64,000 nt of DNA. Source: Hysterangium stoloniferum. Taxonomy: Eukaryota; Basidiomycota; Agaricomycetes; Hysterangiales; Hysterangiaceae. The stretch spans positions 62,001 to 126,000 of the forward strand of contig WHVD01000096.1 of the NCBI GenBank assembly GCA_015178975.1, written 5' to 3'. Positions 58,384-64,000 of the stretch are shown in pieces. Each line of letters starts with the position of its first letter. Within the stretch, counting starts at the first letter, position 1. The translations under genes and the position numbers were made by a program. The notes below the pieces were generated by a model. The model did not search any database. It saw only the letters and a program-made list of their open reading frames with translations, and was not told the origin of the DNA.

Positions 58384-58520
58384 ACCAACGCACAACGGGG
58401 AATATGAACCCAGACAGATGCGCTGTAATATACGAGTAGTAGTAGATTGCCAGAAGCGGATTAGGTAACCAAGACTTTGTTTGCTTCCGTTACGTAAACG
58501 CTAGTCTCCTGGTTTTGATT

Positions 58521-59128
58521 ATGGCAAGCAGTCTCGGAGTACCTGTGAAACTCCTACACGAGTCATTAGGCCATATTATCACCGTTGAACTGAAGACAGG
58601 GCAGCTATATAGAGGGAAGCTTGCCGAAGGTTAGCAGACCTACCGGTGGTCGTCTGCCTCCTACTGAAGTTTACATTTCTCTACAGCTGAAGATTCTTTG
58701 AACATCTCGCTCAGAGATATTACAGTTACTGGTCGTGATGGCCGTGTTTCACAGTTGGACCAAGTATACATAAGGGGGAGCATGGTACGATTCTTCATTG
58801 TGCCAGATATGCTACAAAATGCACCCATGTACGCTATCCTTTCTTGTGGCATCACACGCTTAATTAACTGAGCAACGTAGGTTTAAACGTGTTGGTCCTA
58901 ATGCTATGAAGGGTAGAGGTATTGGCACAGCTCGTGGTCGTGCTACTATTATGCGCGGTATGTGCCAGATATCTTTCTCTCCTCTTTTGAATCTACTGAC
59001 GCAGTTTCATCTTATAGCAAATGGTATGATTATTCTTTGGGCAGTATGGTTTTTTTCACTCATCTTCCTGTTTTACAGCTCGTCGTGGCAGAGGTGCGCC
59101 ACCAGCAGCTCGTGGTATCAGACGGTAA
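58521..59128 (+). CDS. SMD3: Small nuclear ribonucleoprotein SmD3
   Basis: Core spliceosomal Sm ring subunit. Five exons, 58521-58629, 58687-58828, 58881-58957, 59018-59023 and 59079-59128, give 127 residues. Sm motif 1 ([27 protein letters not shown]) and Sm motif 2 ([20 protein letters not shown]) are intact. The C-terminal tail is the expected RG-rich, dimethylarginine-prone region ([15 protein letters not shown], then [15 protein letters not shown]). Exon 4 is CAAATG, only six bases. It adds Ala-Asn between IMR and ARRGRG, giving a RANARRG sequence like the RAxARRGRG of other fungi. Skipping it would also keep the frame. Confidence 0.95.
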
Positions 59129-59325
59129 TCCCGTGTCCCGCTTTCTTTGCAAATTTTCTGTCGTGTATCGTATATATCAAAAGACGTCTCTTGTCATATT
59201 TTAAAGAACGATAAGCTTGTAGTTATCGAGTGTCGGATACATCGCGACTATTTTAACCTGTGGTGTCTTTGTTGGAGTTTGATTCCCGTGCCGCGTCTAC
59301 TGCAAAAGTTGTAGTACCGCGCACC

Positions 59326-62300
59326 ATGAGTCAGTCTCTTCCCAACGGAGAACAGACAAATCAGCAGAGAATTTCGACACTGCTAGCAGATCACTCTGGC
59401 GATGACTATGTTTCAGACCCTCATACAGATTTACCAAACCTTACCTCACTGTCACATAATGATCCTCACCTTGCTGCCTCCTCATTCTCGGCAGAGGATT
59501 TCCTAGTATCTCGTTCATTAACTTCGTTGCCTGATCTTCGAGTAGAATTACGAGATTACCAGGCGACACTTAAGGAAGAACTGGTCCAACTCATCAACGA
59601 TGATTATGCGGCTTTCATCAGTCTGAGTACAGACTTGCGAGGCGAAGGGGTTCGTTTGGAAAGGCTGAAATATCCCTTGAATGGGTTAAAGCAAGAGATA
59701 CAAGTGGGTCATCCCTTATTTTTCCACAAGGCAATGAAATAGCTGATAGTTGGGGTAATATAGACTTCGTTGGACCAATTAAAGCTCATTCAAACGACGG
59801 TACAAGACAAACTAGACGAACGTTCAGCACTACGAGAAGAAAAGGTATTGAAAATTGGTAGTCAGTAAAGCATGGCTGACCATCCTTGCTTAGGCTCTCC
59901 TCCATCTATTGCTCAAGCTCTCGGAATCTCTGGCTCGCCTCGAGTCGCTTCTACTAATCGCACCACAACAAGATGAGGCACCGGGATCGCCCGTATCTAA
60001 CTCCTCTCTTAATACCACAACGCAGGTGCTGCATGGCGACGATGAAAGGTGCGAACATGTTTAATCTTACCCAGACGAATTTTCTCAGTATCTGTTCAGG
60101 ACACGTATGAATCGAGTAAAGCATCTCGCAAGAGTTGCCTCTGAGTTTAATCAACTACTGTATCATGTCGAAAAGGCTCGCACTGAGAATTGTGCCTTTG
60201 TCGGCGAAATAAACTGGGTTTGTGAGCCCTTCGAGCGTCAAGACGTTTCAGCACTGACCTCTCCATTTTAGAGAGTAAATAGGGTGAAAACAACGCTATC
60301 CTCTGACCTAGATCATTTATTCGCCACTACACTTCTTTCGCTTACTTCCAGCGATCATATACCGAAGTCAACTCATTCCGAACCTGACAAGGCGCGGTGG
60401 TGGTCTGATCTTAAGGAGTGCCTACGGATATATGACTCGCTTGGAGGATGGAGGGATGCTGAAGAAGTTATTCGACGTGAACTAGTGAAGGGTTTCGTGA
60501 AACAGGTGACTTTCAGATGGCTCATGTTTCCCAGCCATTTAATCCTTTGTTTAGACGATTTTTGCTGGCTCGCTGTCCGTTCCCCACTCCCCCCTTATGC
60601 CTCATACACCTTTTCTCCCTCATAGCAAGTCTGGTGTCCAGTCGAATCCTAGCACTCCTTATACACCATTTTCTTACACAGCTAGACTGCGCAAGACACC
60701 GTTCGAACCTCAATTCCTATCTGTCTCTGAATTTCATTTACCATTGCTCGATGATTCAGAGGATGACCTGGCTACCCTTTATAACAAGATTTTACGATTT
60801 GTCGAACGTGATCTGAAGCGTTTGATGGAGGTTGCCGAACAATTTACTGCGAGGCATCACCAGCATGTTTCGCCCCAACCAGCGCATGTCCATGGAGACG
60901 CTCAAACAGAGAAACCATCACAGAACGGGTTTGATATTATGTCCAGAGTTGTATGGGCGGAAATTGGCCGAGCTATAATGGAGGAATTGGGTTCCGTTGT
61001 ATTCGCGGCAGGCAATCCAGACGATTTCCGGCTGGTGAGTTGAAGCTCGTAGCCATAAAACAGCACGACTAAACGTTAGTGTAGCATTATGCTAGTACAC
61101 AAAACTTTTTAGCCGCTCTGGAGTTCCTTTCGCCGTCATTACAATCAGTGCAATTAATGCGCTCTCATCCGACTTATTTAGCTTTTCAACGTCGATGGCA
61201 ACTACCGATTTATTTTCAATTACGATGGAAAGATATTGTGGGAAAGCTTGAAGAAGCTTTGGCCCTCAAATTAGAGAGGACGAGCATTTCCGTGGAAGGT
61301 ATGTTGTATAAATAATGCATTTATACGTACTACATCACAATGTGTTAGGCAAGGCACCCGCCTTTATCACTTCCCAGGCCGCCGCATGCTATGAGGCTTT
61401 ATGTATGTGCTGGAGTGCGGAAATTTGTATCCCTGAAATCGGGTATCGCTTTTGGCGACTGACACTCCAAGTCAGTAATAAGCTGAATTTGGATAATACT
61501 TATATTGACCCTTATATACCAGATATTAAGTAGGTACAGGACATGGCTGTTAGCCAACCAACCACCGCGAGAACCTTCAGCAAACGTGATCGCTGCCATA
61601 GCGGCCGAAAAGGTCAGCGCCTTTGAACAACTCATTGGACAACATTTCAAATTCGCATTATATTACATCTATAGGCTGGTAATGGGCCAGGGACTTCAAA
61701 CCAGTCCACCCGCTCATCAACACCCATACCACATTCTGAGCAATCTACCGAGACTACCGCCGCGGATGATAGTTTACTCAATCGCTGTGGCACGCTTATA
61801 TTTGATATTAAACAAATGCAGAAGAAAGTGCTAGAATTATGGAATGTGGAGATCTCAGTTATCCTTCCAGATGTCGCTAAAGATGATGAGGCATCACCTT
61901 CAGGTGAACAGCTTAGAAGATTTATACGTCACTTACTGACTGCGATATAAATAGCGGCATTACAGCACTCCTTAGCTAATTTAGAAGACCTTATTCCAGC
62001 TCTCGCATCGCATATTGTTGCCATACTCACGCGTCGTAGCTGTGAGGCATTGGCACCGGTACGGTCAATCCCATCGCAATATAGAGCCATGTCAAACAAA
62101 CGGATACCAGTGGAGGCCAGTCATTTTGTGCCCGAAATCTTAAAACCTGTGACGCATTTTCTACGATCTATCCCGGACATTTTAGTGCGAGATCTGGGGA
62201 CTGCTTGGGCGACAGAGATATTTGGGGCCGTGTGTAGCCGGTAATGTACCTCCGGAGAATGAGGGATAGCACTAATGGAGCATGATAGTTATATGGCGTA

Positions 62301-62622
62301 TCTCACAGCAATGAAGAAGACTGAAGAATCGCTTCGTCGGCTGAAAAAAGGCAAAATATCGGCGTTTTCGATCTTTGGTGGAGGGTCAGCGACAGTGAAC
62401 AAGGAGCAAGAAAGCAAAGACGAGGAGCGGGTAAGAGTGCAGATGGTGTTGGACGTTGCGGCGCTAGGCAGAGATGCACGGTCTCTGGGAGTTGACGTCG
62501 ACAGCCATATTGGGTTCCGAGAGTTGGAAACGATGGCGACACAAGCACCAGCCGAAGGTTCGTCGACTCAACGGATTGTAATTTGCTTCATGCATGGCTG
62601 ATGGCAAATAGATGTCGCCTGA
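59326..62622 (+). CDS. COG2: Conserved oligomeric Golgi complex subunit 2
   Basis: Lobe A partner of COG3. Thirteen exons (59326-59703, 59764-59844, 59894-60048, 60100-60217, 60272-60505, 60555-61034, 61085-61298, 61349-61470, 61523-61612, 61675-61903, 61955-62240, 62289-62557, 62612-62622) give about 888 residues. The N-terminal COG2 region has FLVSRSLTSLPDLRVELRDY and KEELVQLINDDYAAFISLST. Further on are TIFAGSLSVPHSPLMPHTPF, LYNKILRFVERDLKRLMEVA, LPIYFQLRWKDIVGKLEEAL, GYRFWRLTLQILSRYRTWLL and a helical C-terminus (LVRDLGTAWATEIFGAVCSR). Exon 6 was extended upstream of its first ATG because VPHSPLMPHTPF is conserved. The final tiny exon (DVA stop) is uncertain; without splicing the frame ends 44 bases later. 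Confidence 0.9.
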
Positions 62623-62783
62623 ATGTATGTACAGGCAAGTAGACTTGGACCATGCATAATGCTTAAGCAGGCTATTATCGCTGACAACAGAGGGACATTG
62701 TGTATGCTATTACGAGAGAGTCGAATAAATACAGCACTATGATAATCAACTGGTATTTGAGAGGCTGAAGCAACGTGAGTTGG

Positions 62784-62793
62784 CTCACGTGAG
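62784..62793. promoter_or_regulatory. CTCACGTGAG E-box palindrome upstream of the right-edge gene
   Basis: A perfect ten-base palindrome with a CACGTG core, 83 bases before the ATG at 62876. It is the third near-identical site found about 70-95 bases upstream of a start codon in this window. Confidence 0.35.
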
Positions 62794-62875
62794 ACGTTCT
62801 GTGGGCGTCTATGAAAACAGGGTCTTCTGTCAAATACCAACAGCATACAGCTCGCCGACTGTTCTGTTTGCGGCG

Positions 62876-64000
62876 ATGGACGCGACGGAATCTATGCTCG
62901 ATTCAAAGCGATTTACGAGTAATTTATCCATCTCAACTGATGCACACGACAGTCTACATCCATTCGCCACATCCACATCTAATAAATCTACCTCTCTGCT
63001 ATCTATCCATACTACGACGCCTCTCAACTCCATTTACACGACTCCCCCGGGTCATTTAGCTTCTTCAGATGTTTTGAAACGCGTTGAAACGCGTGAAGAG
63101 TCGCCACCGACTGCTCTTGCATTTCTAGCCGCGGTATGCTCGAGCTCGAGTATTCGCTGGGATAATGGCACTCGGCATCACTATTTGGAAAGCCAACAAT
63201 TATTATCGCATGATAAAGACTCATCATCGCAGAGCGTGATACGGGGGCCTGCTATTATACCAGAGAACATCCCTATCGAGGTTCAACAAATACATATTGC
63301 CACCATTGATGAGAAGGCCAATATCACAGATAAGAGGCAGACGGGAACACCAGAAGTCTTTTCTCATAATCAAGGTCCACTTATGGATGATGACGATTTG
63401 GTGGATTTTAAGGTTGGGGCAGATCATGGTGCTTTCTCGGAATATGTCCCATCCTCACCAACGGCTCTTTCGCTATCGTCTCCTCTTCATCGCCTGTCTT
63501 GGAGGGCCTCCTCTTCATCAGAACGATCCTCTACTCTCCCCTTTTCGTCGCCCGCTCCCTCGCCTTCTAAAAACGACTTGTCATTTTCCTTGATGAGCCC
63601 AGGTCCGTCTGTACAAGGCATAGTGCCAGATATCAGTCGAGCCGAACTCATCTATCCGTCCCCGATCCCTCAAACAGAATCCATATTGTTAAAAACAGAA
63701 GCGATAGACACACCCATGCCCGAAGAACCCTCAGTCTGCATGCCCGGTACACCCGAAGGATTGCTTAGCAAACATTCGCGCCACACCAGGTCACTATCAC
63801 CTCTAAGGGCACCTTCGGCACCTCTTTCTCCATATTTGGAACTGTCCCCCCTCAGCTCATTGTTATCATCGCCTCTCATGCAGCCGTTCGATCAGGAACC
63901 CCCTTCCGCTATCTCAAGCCACTTCAGTGCATCAAGTAGTGTCGTTTCATCGCGCTCCGCCAGTCCAGATGCTGACTTGATGGAGGTCGATCATCCGGAA
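62876..64000 (+). CDS. Ser/Pro-rich disordered protein, N-terminal part (cut by the right edge)
   Basis: From ATG 62876 the frame MDATESMLDSKRFTSN stays open to the edge of the window (375 codons) with no stop. It is the only such frame there and has strong amino acid bias: SP and TP sites (SPLHRLSW, SSPAPSPSK, SPLRAPSAPLSPY) and an acidic patch LMDDDDLVDF. That bias, maintained over 1.1 kb, supports coding. No folded domain is visible in this part. The protein may carry one beyond the edge. The frame is open upstream to about 62727 but contains no other ATG. Confidence 0.7.
   Translation, partial: MDATESMLDSKRFTSNLSISTDAHDSLHPFATSTSNKSTSLLSIHTTTPLNSIYTTPPGHLASSDVLKRVETREESPPTALAFLAAVCSSSSIRWDNGTRHHYLESQQLLSHDKDSSSQSVIRGPAIIPENIPIEVQQIHIATIDEKANITDKRQTGTPEVFSHNQGPLMDDDDLVDFKVGADHGAFSEYVPSSPTALSLSSPLHRLSWRASSSSERSSTLPFSSPAPSPSKNDLSFSLMSPGPSVQGIVPDISRAELIYPSPIPQTESILLKTEAIDTPMPEEPSVCMPGTPEGLLSKHSRHTRSLSPLRAPSAPLSPYLELSPLSSLLSSPLMQPFDQEPPSAISSHFSASSSVVSSRSASPDADLMEVDHPE

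Noticed and set aside
1-64000. Transposon, CRISPR array or secondary-metabolite cluster
   Set aside because: No transposase, reverse transcriptase or backbone enzyme was recognised and there is no regular spacer array. The genes are mostly single-copy housekeeping types.

Overview
The window is nuclear DNA of a filamentous basidiomycete fungus, most probably an Agaricomycete. Genes are closely packed on both strands and are cut by many very short introns (mostly 48-70 bases, GT-AG with CTNAY-like branch points, a few GC-AG). Micro-exons are common, and the protein families and their N-termini look like mushroom-forming fungi. I rebuilt most gene models exon by exon, checking reading phase at every junction, so exon lists in the entries are working models rather than transcript-supported structures.

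Layout, left to right: the 3' end of cytochrome c peroxidase (1-425); an alpha-arrestin (-); GPI18/PIG-V mannosyltransferase (+); a Pex24/Pex30-type dysferlin-domain peroxin (-); an Ntn-type L-asparaginase/isoaspartyl peptidase (-); a decayed S28 serine peptidase pseudogene (+); the mitochondrial GTP/GDP carrier GGC1 (+); mitochondrial ribosomal protein uL1m (-); an intron-containing tRNA-Ser(GCT); dynactin p50 (-) divergent from a Ypr011c-type mitochondrial carrier (+); a large RhoGAP protein (+); an 18-exon ABCG half-transporter (+); tRNA-Gly(GCC); a small gene resembling the C-terminus of the RhoGAP protein (+); an unresolved multi-exon gene (-); a mitochondrially targeted protein of unknown function (-); an Ariadne-type RBR ubiquitin ligase (-); VPS8 (-) divergent from ornithine decarboxylase antizyme (+); a paraoxonase-like membrane-anchored enzyme (+); a securin-like protein (-) divergent from MPP-beta (+); an Rrn5-like SANT protein (+); COG3 (-); a short, possibly acylated protein (-) divergent from a single-pass membrane protein (+); a glutathione transferase (+); SmD3 (+); COG2 (+); and the 5' part of a disordered protein running off the right edge.

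Most genes are housekeeping: mitochondrial import and metabolite exchange (MPP-beta, two SLC25 carriers, uL1m, cytochrome c peroxidase), endomembrane traffic (VPS8 of CORVET, COG2 and COG3 of the COG tether, arrestin, the GPI pathway), splicing, Pol I transcription and ubiquitin signalling. The most striking item is the antizyme gene at 41295-42429: its C-terminal antizyme domain can only be reached by a +1 ribosomal frameshift at TTT-TGA (41589-41594), with a GC-rich hairpin just downstream. Other items worth checking are a 6-nt micro-exon in SmD3, three GC-AG introns, an exon-interrupting minisatellite inside an intron, and the RhoGAP C-terminal paralog. No mobile element, CRISPR array or secondary-metabolite cluster was recognised.
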